Positions 1-8,900 of a stretch of 64,000 nucleotides of DNA are shown here, one piece after another. The first letter of the stretch is position 1, and every line of letters begins with the position of its first letter. Origin of the DNA: Caloranaerobacter ferrireducens (GTDB lineage: Bacteria > Bacillota > Clostridia > Tissierellales > Thermohalobacteraceae); NCBI RefSeq assembly GCF_001730685.1, contig NZ_MDJR01000001.1:496001-560000 (forward strand), given 5' to 3'. The position numbers and the translations under genes are program-made. The notes under the pieces were generated by a model that was given only the letters and a program-made list of their open reading frames with translations, was not told the DNA's origin and ran no database searches.

Positions 1-522
1 GTTTTTAGTAAACTAAAGAATAAGGAAATACAGAAATTTATTCTGGAATCAATTAACAACTATATTTTAGCATGTAAAGAATTAGAATTAAAAGATAAAT
101 TAAAATTAATTATAGAAGAAGTGTATAACTATGACATTAAAGATGCTAATACGTATATACAGTTAGCTGATGCATGTATAAATATATTAAAAGATTACGA
201 AAAAGGTATTTTATTTGCACAAAGAGCAATAGAAAAATCATCTGATAGAATTGAAGCTTATAAAATTTTAATTGATTGTTATACTCAATTAAAAGAAGAT
301 AATAAAGTGGAATGGTTTAAGAAGAAAATGAAACAAATAATCAAGAAAAATAGTAAAATTAATCATAGAGTAAGAAAATATAATGGTAAGGTAATTAAAT
401 TATCTGTAATAAAGTTTTTTAAAAGTATTGATAAGTTAAGAGAAGAATTGATAGAAGAAGTCATGAAAGATAAAGGAATATCTAGAGAAGAAGCAGAGAG
501 GATTATAGATTACTTTTTTTAA
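1..522 (+). CDS. TPR-like protein, C-terminal part (5' end outside window)
   Basis: The reading frame is open from the first base of the window to the stop at 520-522, so the gene starts upstream. About 173 residues are visible. The central part (around residues 50-100) has the alternating helical pattern of tetratricopeptide repeats, with a unit reading roughly A-x-x-Y-x-x-L-A-D followed by a second helix pair, which suggests a protein-interaction solenoid. The C-terminus is highly charged and ends in a short helical segment with REEAERI. No catalytic motif is seen. In clostridia such C-terminal repeats often belong to helix-turn-helix regulators, but the N-terminus is not visible, so no function can be given. 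Confidence 0.6.
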   Translation, partial: VFSKLKNKEIQKFILESINNYILACKELELKDKLKLIIEEVYNYDIKDANTYIQLADACINILKDYEKGILFAQRAIEKSSDRIEAYKILIDCYTQLKEDNKVEWFKKKMKQIIKKNSKINHRVRKYNGKVIKLSVIKFFKSIDKLREELIEEVMKDKGISREEAERIIDYFF

Positions 523-595
523 TTTAATATATATGTAATTTACTATAAATTAGAAAAACATAACTAAAAAGCAACTGATAAGAAGGAGGGCAATA

Positions 596-937
596 ATGCA
601 ATTTAAATTTAAATTGGCGCATAAAATAATATTATATGTTCCGTTGAAATATGGAGATGGAAAGAATATACCAGATGAAATAACAGATAGTATATTAAAA
701 AAATCAATAGATAAATTAACCAATATTAGTACTGGTTTTACAGTAATAGAGGGTAGAGGTTTTTGGAAAACTAAGGAAAACAAAATGAATGATATGAAAA
801 CTAAAATAATTATTATTTATGTAAATGAATTAGAAGAAGCAACTAAAGTAATTTACGATTTAGCATTATGGATAAAGAAAGAAACTATATCAGAGTCAAT
901 ATGTTTTGAAATAGATAATTCATTATACTTTGTATAA
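596..937 (+). CDS. hypothetical protein, 113 aa
   Basis: Small cytosolic-looking protein with a good ribosome binding site (AGAAGGAGGG at about 581-590). It has no signal peptide or membrane segment. The middle contains a Gly-aromatic element (TGFTVIEGRGFWKT) followed by a hydrophobic strand (KIIIIYV) and a helix, and the tail reads ALWIKKE...SICFEI. This is a compact alpha/beta arrangement that vaguely recalls small ferredoxin-like conserved hypotheticals often found on accessory elements. That resemblance is from memory and weak. It stands alone, 73 bases after the TPR-like gene, and is followed by a strong terminator at 981-1024. I cannot assign a function. Confidence 0.65.
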   Translation: MQFKFKLAHKIILYVPLKYGDGKNIPDEITDSILKKSIDKLTNISTGFTVIEGRGFWKTKENKMNDMKTKIIIIYVNELEEATKVIYDLALWIKKETISESICFEIDNSLYFV

Positions 938-980
938 ATTAAGTGAAAAAAAGTATATTGTTATGCCGCTATATAATAAA

Positions 981-1024
981 AAAGCGTTTACTATATAATT
1001 TATTATATAGTAGACGCTCTTTTG
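981..1024 (+). terminator. rho-independent terminator
   Basis: A stem of about 16 bp (983-998 pairing with 1003-1018, one G-U pair) with a 4-base loop is followed by TCTTTT. It closes the transcript of the 113-aa protein gene. The rest of the 938-1161 gap is AT-rich with no further gene visible. Confidence 0.85.
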
Positions 1025-1161
1025 CTAATTAAGAAAAGATATATGCATAAAAATTTTTGTGGATATAAGACAAAATATTTTTTTCATATATTCTAATAGG
1101 ATTTATATTTGCAATTCTAGAAATTTAAATAGAAGATTTGTTTTAAAGGGAGTTAAACTTT

Positions 1162-1770
1162 ATGATGTTTATTGATAATAGAGATATACAATCAATGAAA
1201 ATTGAAGAAGTAGTTAAGCGTATAATTAATTTTAATAAATGTTTAAATGATTTTTGGTCAAATGCACATGGTTGGGCTCCATTAGAGGCAGCACAATTAC
1301 TAAGTAAATCTCGACTTGATTGGCAAGTTTCATTATCAAAGTGTCTTAAGTTGTGGATACAAAATAATAATGAGGATATAGAAAATGAAAGTGGTAGATT
1401 AATTTTGGCTTGGGCTAATTTAGGAAGTTTGGTAGAAGGAACTATGAAATTATTTCTTTCAATATTTTATAAGGATTATAAAGATGATATAGATGCAATA
1501 AGAAAGGGTGATAAGTTAATAGATCCAGATGTATTGGATTTAGAAAGAATGAGGCATTTTTTTAAGAAAAGAATATGGGAAGAAAATTATAAATGGGACG
1601 AATGGGTTTTACATGTACAACATAGACGCAATGCTATTCATGCTTATAGAAATCGGGAAATTGGAACTTTTGAAGAGTATTATAAGGACTTAAGGAATTA
1701 TTTGTTGTTTTTAAGATATCATAATGAAAGATTTCCATATCCAGATGAAGTTAATATTCCTAGATTTTAA
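1162..1770 (+). CDS. uncharacterised HEPN-like protein, 202 aa
   Basis: Mostly helical, no signal peptide. Near the C-terminus lies HRRNAIHAYRNREIG, with R155 and H160 spaced as R-x4-H. This is the pattern of HEPN domains, whose Arg/His pair is catalytic in many toxin and defence RNases and structural in others. The preceding helices (residues 75-105 and 125-150) would supply the rest of a HEPN bundle. The start ATG follows AAAGGGAG with suitable spacing; a second ATG follows directly. The next gene begins 25 bases downstream and is probably co-transcribed, so the two could be a toxin/antitoxin-like or defence pair. That is inference from one motif and the pairing. No nucleotidyltransferase partner (MNT type) is present. 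Confidence 0.55.
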   Translation: MMFIDNRDIQSMKIEEVVKRIINFNKCLNDFWSNAHGWAPLEAAQLLSKSRLDWQVSLSKCLKLWIQNNNEDIENESGRLILAWANLGSLVEGTMKLFLSIFYKDYKDDIDAIRKGDKLIDPDVLDLERMRHFFKKRIWEENYKWDEWVLHVQHRRNAIHAYRNREIGTFEEYYKDLRNYLLFLRYHNERFPYPDEVNIPRF

Positions 1771-1795
1771 AGCATAATTAGGGGGAGGAACTTAT

Positions 1796-2119
1796 ATGGA
1801 ATTAAGAAAAAATACAGTTTACTTGGTTGAGAGTCCTACAGATACAACAGTATTATTAGCTGCAGGTGCAGTATATAATAAAGAAACGGGATACGTTGAG
1901 TGGTGGGATACAGTAAGAGGAAGAATGAAAAAAGTTGAGAGAATTTTATGTAATACAGAGGATGAATTCAAATTTACTAATGGAGAAAATATTTATATAT
2001 TTACCAAATTAACTCTTGAAAATTTTAAGAAAAAAGTTCGTGATAAGGTAGTATTTGGAGAGAATTTAGAATTTAGTAGTGACGTAGAGTTGCAAGAATT
2101 TTATTTAAATAATTTTTAG
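1796..2119 (+). CDS. hypothetical protein paired with the HEPN-like gene, 107 aa
   Basis: Starts 25 bases after the preceding gene, behind a strong site (GGGGGAGGAA), so the two are very likely co-transcribed and translated at comparable levels. The protein is soluble-looking, with an N-terminal beta-rich stretch (TVYLVESPTDTTVLL), a tryptophan pair (EYVEWWD-like; VEWWDTVRG here) and an acidic C-terminal half with a strand (ENIYIFTKL). It resembles neither a canonical DNA-binding antitoxin (no helix-turn-helix or ribbon-helix-helix is apparent) nor an MNT nucleotidyltransferase (no GSxxxG...D motif). The family is not recognised. Confidence 0.6.
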   Translation: MELRKNTVYLVESPTDTTVLLAAGAVYNKETGYVEWWDTVRGRMKKVERILCNTEDEFKFTNGENIYIFTKLTLENFKKKVRDKVVFGENLEFSSDVELQEFYLNNF

Positions 2120-2195
2120 AATTGACTAGACTAACGGCAAAATATTAGAATATAATAGAGTAAATAATAAAGCAATTAATTTTGGAGGTTTATTT

Positions 2196-2840
2196 ATGTT
2201 TAGCAAAGTAGAAGCAGTAATATTTGATTTGGATGGCACTATTGTAGATTCAATGTGGATTTGGGAACAAATCGATATAGATTTTTTGGCTAAAAGAGGT
2301 ATTAAGCTACCTGAAGATTTGCAGAAAGCTATCGAAGGAATGAGTTTCACAGAAACAGCAATATATTTTAAAAATAGGTTTAATCTAAAAGAATCAATTG
2401 AAGAAATAAAAGAAGAATGGAATGCTATGGCTTATGATTTTTATAAGAACAGAGTTCCATTAAAAAAAGGTGTAAAGGAGTTTATAGAGTATCTTAAACA
2501 AAAAGGTACAAAATTAGGTATTGGAACAAGTAATTCTAGAGAATTAGCAACAGAAGTATTGAAAACTCATAATATACTTCATTACTTTGACACTATAAGA
2601 ACATCCTGTGAAGTCGAAAAAGGCAAGCCACATCCTGATGTTTTTCTAAAGGTAGCTGAAGATTTAAAGGTAAATCCTAGGGACTGTTTAGTTTTTGAAG
2701 ACACTTATGCCGGGGTATTAGCTGCTAAAAGAGCAGGAATGAAGGTTTTTGCTGTTGCAGATGAGTTTTCTTTTCCATATAAAGATGAGATTTGTAGCTT
2801 AGCAGATAAATATATAAAAGACTTTAAAGAAATTGCTTAG
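2196..2840 (+). CDS. HAD-superfamily phosphatase, beta-phosphoglucomutase-like
   Basis: 214 aa, the usual length of the subfamily. Motif I is FDLDGTIVDS, with nucleophile D11 and acid/base D13. Motif II is the Ser/Thr of the GTSNS segment, motif III is the Lys of EKGKPHPDVF, and motif IV is the acidic pair in VFEDTYAG. The helical cap between motifs I and II identifies subfamily I (beta-PGM/phosphatase type). The substrate (sugar phosphate, phosphoglycolate or other) cannot be read from the sequence. A good site (TTGGAGGTTT) precedes the ATG. A TATAAT box at 2151-2156 may be its -10, but the -35 is poor. It ends at a bidirectional terminator shared with the convergent small heat-shock gene. 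Confidence 0.88.
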   Translation: MFSKVEAVIFDLDGTIVDSMWIWEQIDIDFLAKRGIKLPEDLQKAIEGMSFTETAIYFKNRFNLKESIEEIKEEWNAMAYDFYKNRVPLKKGVKEFIEYLKQKGTKLGIGTSNSRELATEVLKTHNILHYFDTIRTSCEVEKGKPHPDVFLKVAEDLKVNPRDCLVFEDTYAGVLAAKRAGMKVFAVADEFSFPYKDEICSLADKYIKDFKEIA

Positions 2841-2852
2841 GATAAAAAAGCT

Positions 2853-2882
2853 AAGCGGCTAGCAGTTAGTTAGCCGCTTTTT
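2853..2882. terminator. bidirectional terminator between convergent genes
   Basis: AAGCGGCTA (2853-2861) pairs with TAGCCGCTT (2871-2879). There is a T run on the plus side and an A run (2843-2849) that gives T's on the minus strand, so it serves both the HAD gene and the small heat-shock gene. Confidence 0.9.
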
Positions 2883-2885
2883 AAA

Positions 2886-3323
2886 TTAATTTATATCAAT
2901 TTTTCTTATACCATCTTTTCCTTCTTTAATTTTCGGAAGAGTTATCTTTAATACTCCATTTTCATATTTAGCCTTTATTTCATCTTCTTTTACATTTTGA
3001 AGTCTAAAAGTTCTTTGTAAAGTTCCATATCTACGTTCTCTTCTAATATAACCTTCTTTTTCTTCGTTGATTATATCTTTTCTATTTGCTTTAATAGTTA
3101 TATAACCATTGTTAACTGTAATATCAATTTGATCTTTTGAAAAGCCAGGCATATCAGCTTCTATAATATATTCTTTATCAGTTTCTCTTATATCTGCTCT
3201 CATTGATAATCCACTGGTGTTAAAAAAATCAGGTGAACTTAAGAAAAAATCATCATCAAAGAAATTTTTAATAAAGCTTCTCATATGATTTCTTCTTCTA
3301 TTATAAGGCGTTAAGTTAGGCAT
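2886..3323 (-). CDS. small heat-shock protein, Hsp20/alpha-crystallin family
   Basis: 145 aa. ATP-independent holdase that binds unfolding proteins in the cytosol. The N-terminal 40 residues are Phe/Asp-rich (FDDDFFLSSPDFF), typical of the flexible substrate-binding arm. The alpha-crystallin domain runs from about residue 42 and includes EADMPGF, the DITVNNGYITIKA strand and the diagnostic NGVLKITLPK near the end. The start has an excellent AAGGAGG site. It is transcribed alone, converging on the HAD gene. There is no CIRCE element upstream, unlike the dnaK operon in the same window. A perfect 14-bp palindrome at 3375-3388 sits in the promoter region and may be an operator. Confidence 0.95.
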   Translation of the reverse strand: MPNLTPYNRRRNHMRSFIKNFFDDDFFLSSPDFFNTSGLSMRADIRETDKEYIIEADMPGFSKDQIDITVNNGYITIKANRKDIINEEKEGYIRRERRYGTLQRTFRLQNVKEDEIKAKYENGVLKITLPKIKEGKDGIRKIDIN

Positions 3324-3374
3324 AACTTTAACCTCCTTATAAACTTATGGTTTGTATTTCTTCTATATATTTTA

Positions 3375-3388
3375 TACAAAATTTTGTA
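3375..3388. promoter_or_regulatory. palindrome in hsp20 promoter region (possible operator)
   Basis: TACAAAATTTTGTA is a perfect 14-base palindrome about 52 bases upstream of the hsp20 start, overlapping the AT-rich stretch where the minus-strand promoter should lie. It matches neither the CIRCE nor the CtsR heptad consensus. An operator role is a guess, and short AT palindromes arise by chance in such sequence. Confidence 0.3.
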
Positions 3389-3520
3389 AATTAGTCACAT
3401 AAACAATGGATAATCACGGAAAAACAGATTTTACTTGGAAAGAAAAATAATTAATAAAAGATGATAACTATATTATTTTAGTCTATAATTATACTTAAGA
3501 AATATAAGGGATGGATTATA

Positions 3521-5869
3521 ATGAACTCTGTAAATCATATAAAAATTTCAGTTCGTAATTTAGTAAGCTTTGTTTTTAAAACTGGAGATATTATAAATAT
3601 TATTAAAGGTAAGAATAGAGCTGTTGAAGGGACAAAAGCTCATAAAAGAGTACGTTTGATGAGAGATGAAGATTATCAAAGTGAAGTTCCTTTGAAACAT
3701 ATTGTTAATTATAATGATACTTTAATTGAGATTAGTGGTAGAATTGATGGGTTATATAAAAGTGATGATAAAGTTGTAATTGAAGAGATTAAATCAACTT
3801 ATATTGATATACATAATGAAAATTTTAAATACAATAGTTTACACTTAGCTCAAGCTAAAATATATGCTTATTTCTATTGTTTAGAAAACAATATTAATAG
3901 CATTTCAATACAACTAACATATTTTCAAATTGATAAAGAAAAGTATAAAAGCTTTTTCTTTGATATTGGATTTAAAGAGTTAGAAGATTTCTTTAACAGT
4001 ATAATGGATTATTTTATAAAACATTATGAAAACTATTGGAATTGGATAAAAATAAGAGATGCTTCTTTAAATGAACTAAAATTTCCTTTCGATTCATTCA
4101 GAAGAGGTCAAAGAAAACTTGCAGTGGGTGTATATAGATCAATATTAAACCATCATAAATTATTTGTGTGTGCACCAACAGGTATAGGTAAGACTATGGG
4201 GACTATATTTCCAGCTTTAAAGGCAATGGGAGAAGGAATTTGTTCAAAAATATTTTATTTAACTGCAAAAAATACAACTTCTACTGTTGTTGAAAATAGT
4301 CTAGAAATATTAAGAAGTAATGGATTGAAGCTAAAAAGCATTGTGATAACTGCCAAAGATAAGATATGTCCGATGGAAGAAACTAATTGCAATCCAGAAT
4401 ACTGTGAACTAGCAAGAGGATATTTTGATAAAATTGATAAAGCCATTTTAGATATTTTTAACGAAGATGATTTTAGCAGGGATATTATTGAAAAATATGC
4501 ATATAAGCATAAAATATGCCCTTTTGAGTTTTCATTAGATTTGTCTGAATGGGCTGATATTGTTATATGTGATTATAATTATGCATTTAACCCACGAGTA
4601 CAATTAAAGCGTTTCTTTTATGACAATTATGATAAGTATGTGTTTTTAGTTGATGAAGCACATAATTTAGTAGATAGAGCAAGAGAAATGTTTTCAGCTG
4701 AGATAAATAAGAGTAAGTTTTTAGAATTAAAAAGAAAGACTAAGGATGTATCAAATGAAATATTTGAAATTACAAAAACAATTAATTCTAGTTTAATTAA
4801 GCTTAGAAAAGAATGTAAGAATTCTGAAAAGAAATATTTAGTAAAAGATAATAAACCTGTAGAAATATACAAATTGTTAAAAACTTTTATAGATATAGTT
4901 GAAAAGAATTTACATCAAGTTAAAAATGAAGTTTTTTTCAATGATTTATTAGAGCAGTATTTTGAAGCCATAAATTTTATAAGAATTTATGAACTGTATT
5001 CTGAAAAGTATGTTACTTATTTGGCGAATTCAAAGAAGGATTTTAAAGTTAAGCTAATGTGTTTAGACCCTTCTGAGAATTTAAATAAAATTACAAAAAG
5101 AGCTCGTTCATGTATATTTTTTTCTGCTAGTTTGATACCTATTAAATACTTTTTTGAATTATTAGGAGGAGATATTGAAGATAAAATATTGCTATTAGAA
5201 TCTCCTTTTCCAAAAGATAATTTTTCTCTATTAATAAATGATACGATTTCTACTAAATACAGTAAAAGAGAATTATACTATCATGAAGTTGCTAAACTTA
5301 TTAAAAGCTTAATAACAAAGAAAACAGGAAATTATATTGTATTTTTTCCATCTTATGAATATATGGATAAAGTTTATGAAATATTTGCAGACAAAGATAA
5401 TAGCTTTGATATTGTTAAACAGATAAAAGATATGCAAGAGTTCGATAGAATAGAATTTTTAAGTTTATTTACACCTAATAAGGAAAGGACTTTGCTAGGA
5501 TTTGCAGTTATGGGAGGAATATTTGGAGAAGGTATTGATTTAGTTGGAGATAGATTAAATGGAGTTATTATAGTTGGTGTAGGGCTTCCGCAGCTGTCTT
5601 CTGAAAGGGAGATTTTACGGTTTTATTATAACAAGCTTAAAGGTAATGGCTTTCACTATGCTTATATTTATCCTGGTTTTAATAGAGTTATCCAAGCTGC
5701 AGGAAGATTAATTAGAACAGAGTCAGATAGAGGAATAATTTTGCTAATAGACGAAAGATTTACAACTAGAGTATATAAAAAATTAATGCCGGTTGAGTGG
5801 AATAACTATTGTATCGTAAAAAATATAAAAGAACTTGAAGACAAAGTTTTTAAATTTTGGTACAAATAA
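3521..5869 (+). CDS. PD-(D/E)XK nuclease fused to iron-sulfur XPD/DinG-type DNA helicase
   Basis: 782 aa, two modules. Residues 1-170 carry a Cas4/RecB-like nuclease fold: H41, D76 in ISGRIDG, E89-x-K91 in IEEIKST, and the Q111-xxx-Y115 motif. From about residue 190 comes a superfamily-2 helicase of the Rad3/XPD/DinG class: Walker A APTGIGKT (218-225), four cysteines C283, C290, C295 and C333 positioned to hold a 4Fe-4S cluster, DEAH at 378-381, and near the end motif VI QAAGRLIR. Such enzymes unwind DNA 5' to 3' from single-stranded tails, and the nuclease may trim what is unwound. It heads a run of end-processing genes and its stop lies 92 bases before addB. The ribosome site (AAGGGATGG) is moderate. 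A TATAAT box at 3484-3489 may be the operon -10. Confidence 0.88.
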   Translation: MNSVNHIKISVRNLVSFVFKTGDIINIIKGKNRAVEGTKAHKRVRLMRDEDYQSEVPLKHIVNYNDTLIEISGRIDGLYKSDDKVVIEEIKSTYIDIHNENFKYNSLHLAQAKIYAYFYCLENNINSISIQLTYFQIDKEKYKSFFFDIGFKELEDFFNSIMDYFIKHYENYWNWIKIRDASLNELKFPFDSFRRGQRKLAVGVYRSILNHHKLFVCAPTGIGKTMGTIFPALKAMGEGICSKIFYLTAKNTTSTVVENSLEILRSNGLKLKSIVITAKDKICPMEETNCNPEYCELARGYFDKIDKAILDIFNEDDFSRDIIEKYAYKHKICPFEFSLDLSEWADIVICDYNYAFNPRVQLKRFFYDNYDKYVFLVDEAHNLVDRAREMFSAEINKSKFLELKRKTKDVSNEIFEITKTINSSLIKLRKECKNSEKKYLVKDNKPVEIYKLLKTFIDIVEKNLHQVKNEVFFNDLLEQYFEAINFIRIYELYSEKYVTYLANSKKDFKVKLMCLDPSENLNKITKRARSCIFFSASLIPIKYFFELLGGDIEDKILLLESPFPKDNFSLLINDTISTKYSKRELYYHEVAKLIKSLITKKTGNYIVFFPSYEYMDKVYEIFADKDNSFDIVKQIKDMQEFDRIEFLSLFTPNKERTLLGFAVMGGIFGEGIDLVGDRLNGVIIVGVGLPQLSSEREILRFYYNKLKGNGFHYAYIYPGFNRVIQAAGRLIRTESDRGIILLIDERFTTRVYKKLMPVEWNNYCIVKNIKELEDKVFKFWYK

Positions 5870-5961
5870 CAAGAATTCAAATAAAATTACAGTTATTAAA
5901 AGGGAATGTTATGATTTTGAAGAATAAATATATATTTCCCTTAGATGAAAGAGGTGATTTT

Positions 5962-8900
5962 ATGGAACTAAGATTTATTTTAGGACGAGCAGGTAGTGGA
6001 AAAACTTATCAAATTTTTAAAGAGATAAAAGATAGAATATTAAGTGGTACAAATAATAAATTGATTTTACTTGTTCCAGAGCAATTTACCCTACAAACAG
6101 AGTATGATTTTATTACTAAAATGGATATGCCAGGAATTATAGATCTTGAAATACTTAGTTTTGAAAGACTTACTTATAAAGTATTTAGCCAAGTTGGTGG
6201 ATTAAAAAAGGTAGAAATAAACGAGCTTGGTAAAACAATGATTTTAAGAAGGTTATTTGAGAAAAACTCAAAGGATTTAATATTATATAATAAGGCTTCA
6301 AAGCAGGATGGCTTTATTTCTGATTTTTGTGCACTTATTAAAGACTTTAAAAGAAATGAGATAACACCTGAACTGCTTAGAGATAAAATAGATTTATTTC
6401 AGGAGAATAATATTTTAAATAAAAAGTTAAAAGACATTACTTATATGTATGAAAAGTTTAATGAATTTATGAAACGTAAAGAGTATTTTGATGAAGAAGA
6501 TAAACTTGATTTACTTATAGAAAATATAGATAAAACTTCATTTTTAGAAGGTGCAGAAATTTGGATAGATGGTTTCGATGTTTTTACCAGTCAAGAATAT
6601 CATATTTTAGAAAAACTGCTTGAAAAAGCTTCAAGATTAAATATAGCTTTAACACTAGATTTAGATGATTTTGCTAGAGATTATGATGTTTTTGCACCTA
6701 CTAGAAAAACCTATGATATATTATCTAATAAAATAGCTAAAAAAGCAAAAACTTCAACTACGTATGTTAGAAGAGATTTAAAATTAGCAAAAAGCCCTGA
6801 ATTGGTATATTTAGAAGGTGAATTTTTTTCTTATCCATATAAAAAATATAGAGATGAAGTTTCTAGCTTAAAGATTTTTAAAGCTACAAATCCATATACA
6901 GAAGTTGAATATTTAGCTTCAGAAATTATTTCACTTGTAAGAGATAAGGGGTATAGATGGAAAGACATAGCGGTAGTACCATCTTCGATTGATGAATATG
7001 GAATGATTATAAAAAGAGTATTCTCTGAATATAAAATACCTTATTTTATTGATGAAAAGAGAAGTATATTAAATAATCCGATAGTCAAACTTATATTAAC
7101 ATCATTAGATATAATCATTAGAAATTTTAAATATGAAGATGTATTCAACTTTATAAAGACAGGTTTCACAAATCTAGATAAGAGTGAATATGAAGAGCTA
7201 GAAAATTACGTTTTGAGTTATGGTATAGAAGGTGATAAATGGTTTGATGATTTTACTTATGGCGAAGAAGAATATGATTTAGTTTTTATAAATGAAATTC
7301 GTAAGAAGTTTATAGATCCTTTTGTAAAATTTAATGATGAAATGAAAAAAAGAAGGAAGGTCAGCGATAAAACTAAAGTATTATTTGAGTTTTTAATGGA
7401 AATAAATATCGAAGAAAAACTTGAAGAGAGAATACAAGTATTAAAAGAAGCAGGCGAACTTGAACAAGTAAACGAAAATACGCAGATATGGAACATAGTC
7501 ATAGAAGTGTTTGATCAATTAGTTGAAATGCTAGATGACACAATAATAAGCATTAAAGATTATAAAAAGATTTTAGAAGCTGGATTTGGAGAGTATGAGG
7601 TGGGGATTTTACCACCTACTATTGATAAAGTACTTGTTGGTAATTTAGAAAGATCTAGAAGCCATGATATAAAAGCATTGCTTATGATTGGCGTAAATGA
7701 TGGTTTGCTGCCATCTGCATATAGAGAAGAAGGAATATTGACAGAAGAAGATAAAATTACAATGAAACAAGTCTCTATTCAAGTTAATAATGATATAGAT
7801 TCAAGAATTCAAGAAGAGAGATTTTCAGTTTATAAATCAATAGCTAAACCAACTGAATACTTATGGGTAAGTTATCCGATAGCTGATATAGAAGGTAAAG
7901 CTTTAAGACCATCAGTATATATAGAGAGATTTAAAAGATTATTTCCAAATATAGTTGAGTTTAGCGATATAACAAAGGAAAATGAGAAAAATATAGATTT
8001 AATATCGATGCCTGAATCTACTTATAAATATCTGATAGAAAGCTTAAGAGGATATTTAGATGGAGATAATTTAGATGATATATGGTGGGAAGTATATGAC
8101 TGGTATTTTAATAATAATGAATGGAAAGAAAGATTAAAAAATCTGATAGATGGGCTTTCTTTCGATAATCAAGAAAGCTACATAGGAGAAAAAAAGGCAA
8201 AAGCGCTTTATGCTGCGCCGTTTAAGTCTAGCATATCAAGACTGGAGAAATTTGTTAACTGTCCATTTTCACATTTTGTAAATTTTGGATTAAAGCCTAA
8301 AGAGAGAAAAGAATTTAAAATAAAAGCTCCTGATATGGGTAGATTATTTCACTCTTCTATAGAAGTATTTGCTAAAAAACTCAAAGAGAGGAATGTTTCA
8401 TGGAAAGATTTAGACAAAGAGCAGTGTGATAATTTAGTAGATATGGTAATCGATGAGCTAGTACCTGAGTTTGAGAACAACTTACTTCAAAGTACTCACA
8501 GATATAAATATTTAGTAAAAAAATTGAAAAGAATTAGTAAACGAGCTGCATGGACTTTAACTGAACATTTGAGAAGTGGAGAATTTAACCCTCTAAAATA
8601 TGAATTAGAATTTGCTGATAAGTATAATAGTGAAATTCCACCAATTATTATTCAATTACCAAATGGAGAAGAAATTAAACTTGAAGGTAGAATTGATAGA
8701 ATAGATATGTATAAAGATTCAGATGGAAATTACGTAAAGATAATAGATTATAAATCAGGAAATAAAAAATTCAGCTTATCAGATGTCTATTATGGACTGC
8801 AGATACAGTTAATAGTTTATCTAGATGCGATTTTAGAAAACAAAGACAAGCTAGTTAAAGACGAATTATATCCTGGTGGTGTTTTTTACTTTAGAATAGA

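Noticed and set aside
3521-4030. Cas4-like nuclease domain suggesting a CRISPR locus
   Set aside because: The domain is fused to an XPD-type helicase, and no repeats or other cas genes are present in the window. It is a DNA-repair-type fusion.
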